From Bacteroidota bacterium (lineage in GTDB: Bacteria > Bacteroidota > Bacteroidia > Chitinophagales > Chitinophagaceae), in the NCBI GenBank assembly GCA_023436685.1, contig JAEZIL010000279.1, forward strand, positions 1 through 19,971: a stretch of 19,971 nt of DNA, written 5' to 3'. Below, in pieces: positions 7,701-17,200 of this stretch. How positions within the stretch are numbered: the stretch's first letter is position 1; each line of letters opens with the position of its first letter. Made by a program: the position numbers and the translations under genes. Under the pieces are notes generated by a model that was not told the DNA's origin, made no database searches, and was given only the letters and a program-made list of their open reading frames with translations.

Positions 7701-10700
7701 GGTTTACGTTCTCCGTAAGGTTTTTCCATATACCTGATGTACCCGGCACGTGTGCCTGACCACCCAAACGGCCTTCTACGCCCACCTCGCGTGCCACTGT
7801 TGTTACCTGATCTGCAAATACGGCAAGCGTGTCAATCATTTCGTTGATCGTGTCCGTAAGCTGTGCTACTTCCCCGCGCGAACTGATAGACAGCTTTTGT
7901 TTCAGGTTACCGGTAGCAACTGATGTTACTACCTTGGCTATACCACGTACCTGTGAGGTAAGGTTGGAGGCCATCATATTTACTGAGTCGGTAAGATCTT
8001 TCCATGTACCCCCCACACCTTTTACCTCGGCCTGGCCACCCAGCTTACCTTCCGTACCAACTTCACGCGCCACACGCGTTACCTCATAAGCAAAGGAGTT
8101 AAGCTGGTCCACCATCGTATTAATGGTATTCTTCAGATCGAATATTTCACCCTTTACATCAATTGTTACTTTCTTCGACAAGTCGCCACTGGCCACCGCT
8201 TTTGTAACCTCGGCAATATTACGCACCTGTGAGGTAAGGTTCCCTGTCATATGGTTAACCGAATCGGTAAGATCTTTCCACGTACCCGCTACACCCGGCA
8301 CGAAGGCCTGGCCTCCCAGCTTTCCATCAGTACCTACCTCCCTGGCCACACGCGTCACCTCCGATGCAAAGGCCCGCAACTGATCCACCATTGTGTTAAG
8401 TGTTTCTTTCAGCTGTAATATCTCGCCACGTACGTCTACCGTTATCTTGCGTGACATATCGCCATTAGCCACAGCAATAGCCACATCTGCAATGTTACGT
8501 ACCTGGTCGGTAAGATTACCGGCCATCTGGTTCACCGAGTCAGTAAGGTCTTTCCAGGTACCACCTACACCCGGTACATGTGCCTGTCCACCCAGTTTAC
8601 CTTCGGTACCTACCTCGCGGGCCACACGAGTCACCTCTGATGCGAAGGCACGTAACTGTTCCACCATGGTATTGATGGTATTCTTCAGTTCCAGTATTTC
8701 GCCTTTAACATCTACTTCAATTTTACGCGACAGGTCGCCATTAGCTACAGCTGTGGTTACTTCTGCGATGTTACGTACCTGAGCCGTCAGGTTCGATGCC
8801 ATTTTATTTACAGAATCAGTAAGGTCTTTCCAGGTACCATCTACCCCAGGCACATCGGCTTGTCCACCCAGCTTACCTTCAGAACCAACCTCCCGTGCCA
8901 CACGGGTTACTTCAGAACCAAATGAGTTCAGCTGATCCACCATTGTATTTATGGTATTCTTTAACTCAAGTATCTCTCCCTTTACGTCCACGGTTATCTT
9001 ACGCGAAAGGTCACCTTTAGCCACAGCTGTAGTTACCTCGGCAATGTTACGCACCTGTGCTGTAAGGTTCGATGCCATTTGGTTTACTGAATCGGTAAGA
9101 TCACTCCATGTGCCACCCACTCCCTGTACTTTTGCCTGTCCACCCAGCTTACCTTCTGTACCTACTTCCAGCGCCACACGCGTTACTTCCGATGCGAATG
9201 AGTTCAGTTGATCCACCATCGTATTGATCGTCTTCTTCAGATCCAATATCTCGCCTTCTACATCCACCGTAATCTTCTTGGAAAGGTCACCGTTGGCTAC
9301 TGCCGTGGTTACCTCGGCAATGTTACGCACCTGTGCTGTGAGGTTTGACGCCATCTGGTTCACCGAGTCGGTTAAATCTTTCCATACACCACCAATGCCT
9401 TTTACTTTTGCCTGGCCACCCAGCTTACCTTCCGTACCTACCTCAAGTGCAACACGCGTCACCTCTGAGCCAAATGAGTTCAGCTGGTCCACCATCGTAT
9501 TAATGGTGTTTTTTAGTTCCAATATCTCTCCCTGAACGTCCACTGTAATTTTCTTGGAAAGGTCTCCATTAGCCACAGCGGTTGTTACCTCGGCAATGTT
9601 ACGTACCTGGGCTGTCAGGTTTGAGGCCATCTGGTTCACCGAATAGGTAAGATCTTTCCATACACCACCTACACCTTTTACAGTTGCCTGACCGCCCAGC
9701 TTGCCTTCAGAGCCAACCTCACGTGCCACACGTGTTACTTCCGAACCAAATGAATTAAGTTGGTCCACCATAGTATTGATGGTATTCTTTAGTTCAAGAA
9801 TTTCCCCCTGTACATCCACTGTGATTTTCTTGGAAAGGTCACCATTAGCTACAGCTGTAGTTACCTCGGCAATGTTACGTACCTGGCCAGTAAGGTTACC
9901 GGCCATCTGGTTTACCGAGTCAGTAAGATCTTTCCATACACCACCTATACCCTCCACCGTTGCCTGACCACCCAACTTGCCTTCAGAGCCAACCTCACGT
10001 GCCACACGCGTTACTTCCGAACCAAATGAATTAAGTTGGTCTACCATCGTATTGATGGTATCTTTTAGTTCTAGTATCTCGCCCTTTACATCCACCGTAA
10101 TTTTACGTGAAAGGTCTCCACGCGCTACTGCTGTAGTTACTTCCGCAATATTCCGCACCTGAGCTGTGAGATTACTACCCATCTGATTTACTGAATCCGT
10201 AAGGTCTTTCCATACCCCGCCTATGCCCTTAACCGTAGCCTGACCACCCAGCTTACCTTCAGAACCCACCTCGCGGGCCACACGTGTTACCTCGGCAGAA
10301 AATGAGTTCAACTGATCCACCATGGTATTAATCGTATTCTTCAGCTCTGATATTTCGCCTTTTACATCCACAGTAATTTTACGTGAAAGGTCTCCCCGTG
10401 CAACTGCCGTGGTCACCTCAGCAATATTCCGTACCTGGCCAGTAAGGTTTGATGCCATCTGGTTAACGGAATCTGTCAGATCTTTCCAGGTGCCCGCAAC
10501 CCCTTTTACCTGGGCTTGGCCGCCCAGCTTACCTTCAGTGCCTACCTCCAGCGCCACGCGGGTTACCTCCGAAGAGAAAGAGTTGAGCTGATCTACCATG
10601 GTATTGATCGTATTCTTCAGCTCCAGTATCTCTCCTTTTACATCCACAGTTATCTTTTTCGAAAGGTCGCCTTTTGCCACAGCCGTGGTCACTTCCGCAA

Positions 10701-11442
10701 TATTCCGTACCTGCCCTGTAAGGTTCCCGGCCATTAAGTTTACCGAATCAGTCAGATCTTTCCATACACCACCTACACCTTCTACAGTAGCCTGGCCTCC
10801 CAGTTTACCTTCCGAACCTACCTCGCGGGCTACACGGGTAACCTCCATAGAAAACAGGTTTAGCTGTTTTACCATGTCGTTTACTTCTTTGGCAATCCGG
10901 GAGAATTCGCCCTGAAGCAGATGATCGCCAATAGTAGTAGGCATCTGTTGCGACAAATTACCCTTGGCAACAGCACTTATAACACCTGCAATTTCTATTG
11001 TAGGATGTACCAGATCGGATATTAACATATTAAGCGACCCAACACTGCTGCTCCACGATCCTTTAGCCGCCGGCACATCGATACGATGATTGAGCTTGCC
11101 CTGCTTTCCTATAGTTTCACTAGCCTTTGTAAACTCCTCGCTCATTTTTTCATTCAGCGAGATAATATCATTCAAAACATCACATATTTTTCCGGGAATG
11201 CCAACTTGATCTATAGGCATCCGTACTTGAAAATTACCGTTCTTTACTTCTGTCAATACTTTCAAAAGGTCGAGATACAGTGAATCAGAAGGAGACGTAC
11301 TTTGTAATACTTCTATCTTCATTCCGGTATCTGTTCTTGCTTTCTTTTTTCGGGACTTGACTGGTTGTGCAACCATTTCCTCACCTGCAAGGTTGACAGT
11401 AGACTTATCTAACCCCTCATTATTCGGAGTAGGTTTTTCCAT
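4753..11442 (-). CDS. Giant poly-HAMP hybrid histidine kinase with GAF and three receivers
   Basis: A 2229-residue kinase with no membrane segment, so cytosolic. A basic N-terminus (KSRKKKAR) precedes two diverged HAMP pairs (about 50-239), eleven 92-residue units (240-1251), each holding one canonical (AVAxGDLSxKITVDVxGEI) and one divergent ([19 protein letters not shown]) HAMP, and a final half unit (1252 to about 1300). Next come a GAF domain (about 1320-1470), a coiled coil (about 1475-1535), HisKA with H1547 in [11 protein letters not shown], a HATPase (N-box near 1665, DTGIGI near 1709, GGTGLGLSI near 1737-1745), and three receivers with acceptor Asp D1890, D2013 and D2160. Lysines K1939 and K2212 are followed by Pro; K2065 of the middle receiver is followed by Asn. 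The plan resembles fungal group III kinases (Nik1/Os-1), which have fewer units and one receiver. The stimulus is unknown. The receiver-kinase gene begins 4 nt downstream, so the two are probably co-expressed. Confidence 0.95.
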   Translation of the reverse strand: MEKPTPNNEGLDKSTVNLAGEEMVAQPVKSRKKKARTDTGMKIEVLQSTSPSDSLYLDLLKVLTEVKNGNFQVRMPIDQVGIPGKICDVLNDIISLNEKMSEEFTKASETIGKQGKLNHRIDVPAAKGSWSSSVGSLNMLISDLVHPTIEIAGVISAVAKGNLSQQMPTTIGDHLLQGEFSRIAKEVNDMVKQLNLFSMEVTRVAREVGSEGKLGGQATVEGVGGVWKDLTDSVNLMAGNLTGQVRNIAEVTTAVAKGDLSKKITVDVKGEILELKNTINTMVDQLNSFSSEVTRVALEVGTEGKLGGQAQVKGVAGTWKDLTDSVNQMASNLTGQVRNIAEVTTAVARGDLSRKITVDVKGEISELKNTINTMVDQLNSFSAEVTRVAREVGSEGKLGGQATVKGIGGVWKDLTDSVNQMGSNLTAQVRNIAEVTTAVARGDLSRKITVDVKGEILELKDTINTMVDQLNSFGSEVTRVAREVGSEGKLGGQATVEGIGGVWKDLTDSVNQMAGNLTGQVRNIAEVTTAVANGDLSKKITVDVQGEILELKNTINTMVDQLNSFGSEVTRVAREVGSEGKLGGQATVKGVGGVWKDLTYSVNQMASNLTAQVRNIAEVTTAVANGDLSKKITVDVQGEILELKNTINTMVDQLNSFGSEVTRVALEVGTEGKLGGQAKVKGIGGVWKDLTDSVNQMASNLTAQVRNIAEVTTAVANGDLSKKITVDVEGEILDLKKTINTMVDQLNSFASEVTRVALEVGTEGKLGGQAKVQGVGGTWSDLTDSVNQMASNLTAQVRNIAEVTTAVAKGDLSRKITVDVKGEILELKNTINTMVDQLNSFGSEVTRVAREVGSEGKLGGQADVPGVDGTWKDLTDSVNKMASNLTAQVRNIAEVTTAVANGDLSRKIEVDVKGEILELKNTINTMVEQLRAFASEVTRVAREVGTEGKLGGQAHVPGVGGTWKDLTDSVNQMAGNLTDQVRNIADVAIAVANGDMSRKITVDVRGEILQLKETLNTMVDQLRAFASEVTRVAREVGTDGKLGGQAFVPGVAGTWKDLTDSVNHMTGNLTSQVRNIAEVTKAVASGDLSKKVTIDVKGEIFDLKNTINTMVDQLNSFAYEVTRVAREVGTEGKLGGQAEVKGVGGTWKDLTDSVNMMASNLTSQVRGIAKVVTSVATGNLKQKLSISSRGEVAQLTDTINEMIDTLAVFADQVTTVAREVGVEGRLGGQAHVPGTSGIWKNLTENVNQLAENLTTQVRAISEVASAVTKGDLTRMIRVDAKGEVEALKDTINQMIANLKETTLRNQEQDWLKSNLAKFTQMLQGQKDLNTVTKRILSELAQVVNAQVGMFYILEQEEETSQDILKLFSAYAYDEEVVNAKKNFKLGEGLIGQCAVEKERIVLNNVPGDYIKISSGLGGAAPVNLIVLPVLFEKEIKAVIELASFEVFNETHFDFLSQLTESIGIVLNTIETNSRTEHLLEQSQSLTDELRITNDELQEKAHLLVKQKEEVENKNKEVEEARKSLEEKAEQLQLTSKYKSEFLANMSHELRTPLNSLLILAQELFENNDGNLTEKQVRYARTIHNCGDDLIQLINDILDLSKIESGYITADFINVRFNEITSFVETTFKHVSESKNLKFSIEMDSSLPDVMETDTQRLNQILKNLLSNAFKFTEKGEVKLKIYEANKTWKNDNPNLDKARQVVAFEITDTGIGISKDKQGIIFEAFQQAEGSTSRKYGGTGLGLSISRGLAELLGGSIELTSEAGIGSTFTLYLPIDYNPMMVKPEKQSSLVSGYTIVHKHEDKPVKTNGAVKIPERDMEAVNEIINEASDDRNNITKNDKVVLIVEDDLRFAKIMTDKAHEMNLKVVIATSFSEVFELINKYMPSAVTLDVKLPDGSGWKILDLFKNDMNFRHIPVHIISGEENRVLAMKRGARSFHLKPLKTEALSNLFSDINRFKSRVPKNLLIVEDNEIDSSQIAKILENNELINITIAPTGQEALKYMADNDYDCVILDYTLPDMGGMNFIMEISLARKTQMMPIIIYSAKDFTNKEKAQLKQYANRVLLKNVNSIESLLEETVLHLHINHKDLLPEKRKIIENLRLKEDVLASKNILVVDDDVRNLFALTTAFEKYNINTITAESGQEAIDILAENGKIDMILMDIMMPEMDGYETTQKIRREHKNSNLPIIAVTAKAMKGDREKCIEAGASDYITKPLKIDQLLSLMRVWLYK
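7690..10725 (-). repeat. Eleven in-frame tandem 276-bp repeats (poly-HAMP coding)
   Basis: Eleven consecutive units of exactly 276 bp, each encoding 92 residues from [12 protein letters not shown] to DLTDSVNxMA/G. There is no length variation across units, consistent with a rigid helical stack where register must be kept. Units 3 to 8 (counted from the protein N-terminus) are most alike; units 9 to 11 drift (for example unit 11 has [13 protein letters not shown]). A half unit follows at the low-coordinate side and diverged units precede at the high-coordinate side. Long near-identical DNA stretches between neighbouring units suggest ongoing exchange. Confidence 0.95.
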
Positions 11443-11667
11443 GATATGTATGTGTTTGTGATTAAGGATAAAACAAAATAACGATATCAGCTCCAGCTTT
11501 GCAGCTAGCTTATATTCATCATTTCATATAAGCCGAAGGAGAAAATGTATAAATATTATACCAACTTCTTAGGCCCCTTTAGGTTATCATGTTACTGTAA
11601 AAAATTGCCAATGAGGGAGTTCTGTACTACAGTAGCCGTAATTTGTAATCAATAAATATCCTTGTAT
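11443..11667. promoter_or_regulatory. Divergent control region, kinase operon / AraC regulator
   Basis: A 225-nt A+T-rich spacer between two divergent start codons, so it must hold both promoters. I could not find a full Bacteroidota promoter (-33 TTTG, -7 TAnnTTTG) on either strand; TAATTTG about 27 nt before the AraC gene and TTATTTTG on the minus strand about 30 nt before the kinase ATG are partial matches. Two structured patches are visible: four AGCT tetramers in 11489-11510, and TACTGTA / CTGTAcTACAGTA half-sites in 11593-11634. Both are candidate operator sites; their roles are inferred. Confidence 0.4.
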
Positions 11668-12549
11668 ATGTTTACTCCTATAGGCCCTACTTCTTTATCT
11701 AACGGTTGCAGGTTCGATCTTTCATATACCAAACAATTGCACAGAGAACTGGAGTCTTCTGCCCTATCTATAAAGTTTGTAATAGAAGGTGAAGAAGTAT
11801 ACAATTTCAATGGGAAAGATCACAAGGTAAAAACACAGCAATTCCTTACAATCAACAATAAGCGTTGTACTGCTATTATTGATAGTGATATTGAGTCTAA
11901 AGGGTTTTGCATGGGCATACCCTATCATTTGCTGGATGAGATAATGGCATCGTTAAGTGAGCAGACTCCCAAGGCCAACTTCATAGACTATCTACATGGC
12001 GACGACTTCTTTGAACGTGTGACGAATGCAGGTAACAGCAGAATGGGCAGTTACCTGCAGTGCCTGGCTACTACGCTGCAAACCAGCCTGATGGAACATT
12101 CGAAGATATATATCGAAGAGCTGTTTCTGCGGGTGGCTGAACATGCAATTGCCGAGCAACTTAACGCATACAAAGAGTTTTCAACCATAGCTGTATCAAA
12201 AATTGAGATACAGAAGGATATATATCGCAAACTACTGGAGGCACGCGACTACATGAATGCCCACCTTGCACAAGATGTAAAAATGGAAGATGTAGCCAGC
12301 TTAGCCCATATTTCTGAATATTATTTCTATCGTTTGTTTCGCTCAGCTTTCAAAAAGACACCATACCAATACCTTCTGGAACGAAGGTTGGAACAAGCGA
12401 AAAAACTATTAAAGAAAGGCATGCCTGTATCTCATATAGCAATAGAAACCGGGTTTAAAGATATCTATTCATTTAGCAAGGCTTTTAAACGCCAAGAGCA
12501 GATTTCACCAACACACTATCTGCAAAAGATCCTACTTAGTAAACAATAA
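11668..12549 (+). CDS. AraC-family transcriptional regulator
   Basis: A 293-residue regulator. The C-terminal third (about 190-290) has the two helix-turn-helix motifs of the AraC/XylS family: VKMEDVASLAHISEYYFYRL with RLFRSAFKKTPYQYL, then PVSHIAIETGFKDIYSFSKA and FKRQEQISPTHYL, the family signature with the conserved P.HYL ending. The N-terminal part (SIKFVIEGEEVYNFNGKDH, then QQFLTINN) looks like a cupin-type sensing domain, though weakly. The start chosen is ATG; an in-frame TTG six nt upstream is less likely. It diverges from the kinase operon and meets the serine hydrolase gene tail-to-tail with a 14-bp overlap, so targets could be either neighbour or itself. No effector can be named from sequence. 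Confidence 0.92.
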   Translation: MFTPIGPTSLSNGCRFDLSYTKQLHRELESSALSIKFVIEGEEVYNFNGKDHKVKTQQFLTINNKRCTAIIDSDIESKGFCMGIPYHLLDEIMASLSEQTPKANFIDYLHGDDFFERVTNAGNSRMGSYLQCLATTLQTSLMEHSKIYIEELFLRVAEHAIAEQLNAYKEFSTIAVSKIEIQKDIYRKLLEARDYMNAHLAQDVKMEDVASLAHISEYYFYRLFRSAFKKTPYQYLLERRLEQAKKLLKKGMPVSHIAIETGFKDIYSFSKAFKRQEQISPTHYLQKILLSKQ

Positions 12550-13903
12550 GTTTTTGCAAAAACTTTCGCCCATTACTACTACCTAAGTAAACACTATATG
12601 TGCCAGGTGCTACATTTAGGTTGACATGGTGAATGCCAGCCGTTATTGTGCCTTCCCAAACCGCTTTACCTGCTATATCGTTTATATAAAGTATTGTTGC
12701 TTGTAAACCATTATATTCAATATCAATATAATTGCTGGCCGGATTGGGATATATCTCTATTTCAGTCTTTACTGAAGTTAAAGTGTTCACAGATACCGGA
12801 AATAACGTAGCCCGGTGCAAAGGAGATATTATATTGGCTAATAATGTAGCATTGGACACACTGTCCTGATTGGTAAGCACAGATATACATACCCCCGTTA
12901 CCGAGTCTACAATATTCTCATTTATAAAGCCAATATTAGTACCTCCGTGCCCAAAAACAGTTCTACCATTATAGCGGGGTATACGAAAAAGCCCTAAGCC
13001 ATATTTTTTAGCTGAAGAAGGAATAATGCCAAACGTCTTCATTTCGCTCAGAGAAGAGCTATTAATGATAGCCCCCGACATCAGCTTGTTCCAGAATTTT
13101 ACATTGTCCTCTGCTGTAGCCATAATTGCACCTGCACTAGCTGCCAGGCTAAACATTGCATTATGACTATATTGGTAATCTTGAGTAATATCTTCAAGAT
13201 AAGTTTTGGGGAAATGAATACTCCATACATGTGGAACACTTGTGACTATATTCTCTTCAGGATAAAAAACAGTTTCGACCAGGTTATTAGGTTGAAGGAG
13301 CTGGCTGCGCAACACATTGCTTATTGATTGCCCGTACACCTGTTCAATAATAAGCCCGGCTATCAGGTAATTGCTGTTTGAATATTCGTATGCAGTGCCC
13401 GGTGCAAAGTTGGGTGCTTCAATAAACTGTAGTGCATCCTCTGCATCCCATACTTTATTAAAATCGTCGTTAATTGTTGTGGTAAAATCAGGATTATTAG
13501 TAAAATTATAAATACCGCTTCGATGCGATAGAAGCTGACGTAGCGTTATTTGTCCATTTATATTTGGCAGGTTCTGTATCCAGGTACCTATTGTGTCGTC
13601 CAGATCGAGCATGCCATTTTCCTGCATTTTAAGCATAAGTGTGGCTATGTAGGTTTTGGTATTACTGCCAATGCCTAATTGCATTGAAGTTGCGATGGGA
13701 ACACCTGCATGCGATTGGCCATATGCTCCTTTCCAAATGCCTACGTTAGGTATTAAAACGGCTGCTGACGCACCTTTTATATTGTTTGCTTTACATACGC
13801 TATCAAATATTTGCTGTAGCCTTACATCAATTGCAGGTGATATTTGCGCCTGTAATGAGGTTGAAATCAGTAACTGGAGCAGTAGTATGTAAAATTTGTT
13901 CAT
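12536..13903 (-). CDS. Secreted class C beta-lactamase-fold serine hydrolase with T9SS signal
   Basis: A 455-residue exported protein. Residues 1-19 are a Sec signal peptide (ILLLQLLISTSLQA, cut near A19-Q20). Residues about 25-365 are a beta-lactamase/transpeptidase-like domain (Pfam Beta-lactamase, peptidase S12 group) with the catalytic SxxK as S80-N-T-K83, the second motif Y174-S-N176, and H319-G-G321 in place of the KTG box. This triad is normal for class C-like esterases and D-peptidases, so antibiotic hydrolysis need not follow. LSHRSGI at 125-131 is a family hallmark. Residues about 380-455 form a type A T9SS sorting domain (EIYPNPASNYIDIEY start, KFLQKLIVY end), sending the protein to the surface or outside. 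The gene lies after the A+T-rich spacer and overlaps the AraC gene by 14 bp at its 3' end. Substrate unknown; cell-wall peptide or ester are the usual candidates. Confidence 0.92.
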   Translation of the reverse strand: MNKFYILLLQLLISTSLQAQISPAIDVRLQQIFDSVCKANNIKGASAAVLIPNVGIWKGAYGQSHAGVPIATSMQLGIGSNTKTYIATLMLKMQENGMLDLDDTIGTWIQNLPNINGQITLRQLLSHRSGIYNFTNNPDFTTTINDDFNKVWDAEDALQFIEAPNFAPGTAYEYSNSNYLIAGLIIEQVYGQSISNVLRSQLLQPNNLVETVFYPEENIVTSVPHVWSIHFPKTYLEDITQDYQYSHNAMFSLAASAGAIMATAEDNVKFWNKLMSGAIINSSSLSEMKTFGIIPSSAKKYGLGLFRIPRYNGRTVFGHGGTNIGFINENIVDSVTGVCISVLTNQDSVSNATLLANIISPLHRATLFPVSVNTLTSVKTEIEIYPNPASNYIDIEYNGLQATILYINDIAGKAVWEGTITAGIHHVNLNVAPGTYSVYLGSSNGRKFLQKLIVY

Positions 13904-13978
13904 TGTTAAGTGCTATTTTATTTAAAAATAGCGGAGATATCCTTATTTCATTTGTCAATTCCTGCGATTTATACGTAA

Positions 13979-14026
13979 CTCTACACAAGCTGCTTTGGGG
14001 TTTTTGTTGTGTTTTGTTGTGTAGAG
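13979..14026. repeat. Perfect 10-bp inverted repeat enclosing a tandem decamer
   Basis: CTCTACACAA at 13979-13988 is matched exactly in reverse complement by TTGTGTAGAG at 14017-14026, with 28 nt between the arms. The right half of the interval carries two head-to-tail copies of TTTTGTTGTG. It lies about 75-125 nt before the hydrolase start codon. It could be an operator, or a hairpin in a 5' leader or small RNA. Confidence 0.5.
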
Positions 14027-14039
14027 AATTTAACTACTC

Positions 14040-14116
14040 ATTTTTGTTGTATTGCGTTGTATTTTGTTCATTATTTAATAAAATAAATAAAAACAAAAAT
14101 ACAACTAATAACAAAA
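14040..14116. repeat. Imperfect long inverted repeat, A+T-rich
   Basis: The left arm (T/G-rich, 14040-14068) and right arm (A/C-rich, 14092-14116) are imperfect reverse complements, with a 10-bp exact core at 14056-14065 and 14096-14105. The 30-nt core spacer is nearly pure A+T. The left arm also contains GTTGTATT twice at a 10-bp step (14046 and 14056). Confidence 0.45.
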
Positions 14117-14148
14117 TAAAGAAACATTATCTATTATAAATCTATTGG

Positions 14149-14173
14149 CAAAAAGCGCCACAATTGTGGCGCT
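14149..14173 (-). terminator. Intrinsic terminator of the giant Ig-repeat gene
   Basis: A perfect 20-bp palindrome at 14154-14173 (arms AGCGCCACAA and TTGTGGCGCT) lies 37 nt past the stop of the giant gene and is followed, on the minus strand, by a short T-run (TTTTTG including the last arm base). The G+C-rich lower stem and U-run match an intrinsic terminator. It stops leftward transcripts before they reach the hydrolase gene. The palindrome itself is certain; function is inferred. Confidence 0.75.
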
Positions 14174-14210
14174 AAGATGAAAAAGACGTTCAGTTAACGG
14201 TAAGTAAGCA

Positions 14211-17200
14211 CTAATTCTCTTTTTTCACTATTCGTATGGCTTTAATCAATTGCTTTTGTTTATTATACAATCTAACCATATATACCCCTTCAGCCACATT
14301 GCGAATATCAACCTGTGGTTGGAAGACCGATACAAATACATTTTTACCCGCTGCATTACTTATCTCTATGTAAGCAGCTTCATCGGCCATAATGTTCAGA
14401 ACGCCCGTAGTAGGATTAGGCCAAACTTCTGCCACCTTATCAATAGATATTTGGTTTGACCATTTAGGACAACCGTTTAGGTTGGTTATGTATAACTTAT
14501 AGTAACCGTTATGGGCTGCCAGGTAGCAATCATTAATTTCGCCGGTTAGTAATGATCCATTCCAATACCATTGATAATGTTCGGCCAATTGTTTGGTGCA
14601 CATCATCAGGTTTTCAGTAGCAATTTCAGGATATGGCAGCTCATCTGCATCAAGATATTGTGGTATGGACCGCAGACTACAACCATAATTATTTGTTACT
14701 AATAAATCATACAAACCTTTCTCGTAAGCATAATAATAGTAATTATTGCCGTCTGCCATTGCTTCACCATCCTTATGCCACAAATATGTTGCCTGGCTAG
14801 GATTAGATGCATTAAGCAAAACGAAAGAATCCTGGCAGATAACAGGGCGGCTATTAATAAATATACCTGCATCGGGTAAGGGATTAACAGTAATGTCCAG
14901 CGAATCTGGTGACGAGGTACAGTATTGCGTAGCCACATACAGCTTATATATACCGGGGGCTTTAGCCGTATAAGAGCCTTCTTTAGATATTAGTTCATTA
15001 TTGTGGAACCATCTGTAACTTACATCCGTTGCAGGCTGTCCTTGTAACAATACGCTATCACCATTGCAAAAAGTAAGTGGGCCATTAGCTTCAATATCAG
15101 CAACCGGCATTACCCGCACACCAAGTGTAGCCTCAACACTGGTATCAGCCGGGACACAATAACCACTCACAATACAACGGTATTTATATCCATCTTCAGC
15201 AGTAGTAACTGAATTCAAGTTTAACCTGTTTGTATTAGCGCCAGTATACATACAGCCGTTTGTTTTATCAATAAACCCACTGCCCGCGTTTTCCTGCCAT
15301 TGATAAGTTAATCGAGAGCCTGAAGCGCGGATATTAAAATCAGGGCTTTCTCCTGCACATACCTTCACATCAACCGGTTGCCTGCTTATTACGGGAGGTA
15401 TGAAGACAGAAAGCATTGCCTCATTTGAAGTATCGGCAGGGGTGCATGCACCTGTTACTACACATCTAAATTTGTCGGCGTGCATATTTGTGGTAACACT
15501 TATCACAGTTAATATATTGGTGTTAATACCATTGTAATCCACTGTATTTGTTATATCCATATAGCCGCTTCCTGTATCAATTTGCCATTGATAGCTAAGT
15601 ATTGAGCCATTGCTAACAATAGCAAACTGGGCAGGGTTTGTAACACAAATAATAGTATCCTCTGGTTGAACTATTATATCTGGCGATGTATAAACGGTTA
15701 AAATATATTCTGAAGATGTATCAGCTGGAGTGCAAATACCCGATACTATACACCGGTATTTATAACTATTGAGTGTAGCGGCAGGTGTTGCAATATTCAA
15801 TGTATTTGTTGTACTGCCTGAGTAGGTTGTATTATCTGATAGATCAGAAAAGCCCGTACCCCCATCCTCTTGCCACTGGTAAGTTATACCCGTGCCTGTA
15901 GCTGTTATTGCAAATGCAGCATCTACACCTTCGCAAACAGTTGTGTCCTTTGCCTGCACTGTAATAACCGGCAATGAGTTAACAGTTAACAAGACCTCTG
16001 CAGACGTATCATTAGGAGCACAAGTACCACTTACAATACATCTGTAATACAAGCCATTAAAACTCGTATTTACTGCTGATAAATTAAGCGTATTGGTTGT
16101 TGCACCGCTATAGGTGACGTTGTTTATAATATCCTGGTAACCCGACCCATCATTTACCTGCCATTGATAGCTTATAGCTGTACCTACTGCTGCCAATTGG
16201 AAAGCTGTAATATCTCCATCGCAAATGGTAGAAGATACAGGTTCAACAATAACAGACACCAGCTGATTTACAGTTAATAACACTGGTTGAGCAGTATCGA
16301 CCGGCGTGAATATACCCGATACAGCACAACTGTAAAGCCATCCGTTCATTGCGTAGCTGGTATTGGTTATTTCAAGCTTAGGCGTAGTAGCACCGCTATA
16401 TCTTGTATTATCTAATACAGGCAACCACCCACTACCTTCATCAACAAGCCATTGGTAAGTAATGCCCGTGCCTGTAGCAGAAATTTCAAATACTAGGTCT
16501 TCACCCTCACAAACTATTGTGTCTCTTGCTTGTGCAATTATATTTGGCCTGGTATTTACCGTCAATAAAGCATCGGCCGATGTATCTGCCGGTGCACACT
16601 TACCGGATACTATACATCTGTAAGCATAACCAGTCATCGTTGAGGGAGCACCGGCTATCAATAATGTATCATTTGTTGCACCGGAATAAAGAGTACTATT
16701 AGCCACGTCAACATAGCCGCTGCCATCATTTATCTGCCATTGATACTGAACATCAGTTCCAATTGCGCGAATGTTGAAAAAGGTAGTATCCCCTTCACAT
16801 ATAGTAGCATGTAAGGGAGATGCCGATATCACGGGAATAGTATCTACAGACAAACTTACCGCATCAGTAGTGTCATGAGAATTACATATTGCTGAAACTA
16901 TACACCGGTATTTGTATCCCTGCATTTGTATAGTGGCAACAGGTATTGATAAAGTTTCGGTGTTTGTGCCCGTATATATTGAAGAAGAACCTGGAATATC
17001 TGCAAAACCCTGGCCTGCATCTTCCTGCCATTGATAACTGCGCGCGGTACCTTCAGCCATAGTAACAAAGCTGACGGACATTTGATCGCACACTGTGCTA
17101 TCAACAGGTTGTATCAAAATAGAAGCAAGAGTATCCACAGTAAGCGTTACCGGGTCAGATATCGCATCGGGAAGACATACACCAACTACCACGCACCTGT

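Larger units (their letters stand above)
13904..14210. other. A+T-rich spacer with inverted repeats between giant gene and hydrolase
   Basis: A 307-nt spacer without a credible gene. It holds the terminator of the giant gene (14149-14173), a core inverted repeat GTTGTATTTT / AAAATACAAC at 14056-14065 and 14096-14105, a perfect 10-bp inverted repeat CTCTACACAA / TTGTGTAGAG at 13979-13988 and 14017-14026, and a tandem pair of TTTTGTTGTG at 14002-14021. The promoter of the hydrolase gene must be in the left part; I could not pick one out with confidence. The + strand ORF that crosses here has no coding character (runs of Phe, Leu, Lys and Asn) and is ignored. Confidence 0.55.

Noticed and set aside
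7690..10725. CRISPR-like or satellite interpretation of the regular repeats
   Set aside because: The unit is 276 bp, keeps frame and encodes a known HAMP pair; there are no short repeats with unique spacers.
7553..10915. Series of + strand ORFs of about 86 residues repeating at 276-bp steps opposite the kinase array
   Set aside because: They are the antisense image of the HAMP repeats: same period, residues dominated by Ser, Thr and Pro, no start context. They exist because the real frame lacks certain codons.
11662..11667. TTG at 11662 as start of the AraC gene
   Set aside because: An ATG two codons later is a simpler start; nothing in the two extra residues is needed.
12536..13903. Calling the serine hydrolase an antibiotic-resistance beta-lactamase
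   Set aside because: It has SxxK, YSN and HGG, but the same motifs occur in esterases and D-peptidases, and surface targeting by T9SS does not fit a typical AmpC.
13786..14139. 117-residue + strand ORF across the hydrolase start and the spacer
   Set aside because: Half is antisense to the signal peptide region and the rest is A+T-rich spacer giving Asn/Lys/Phe runs; no coding signal.
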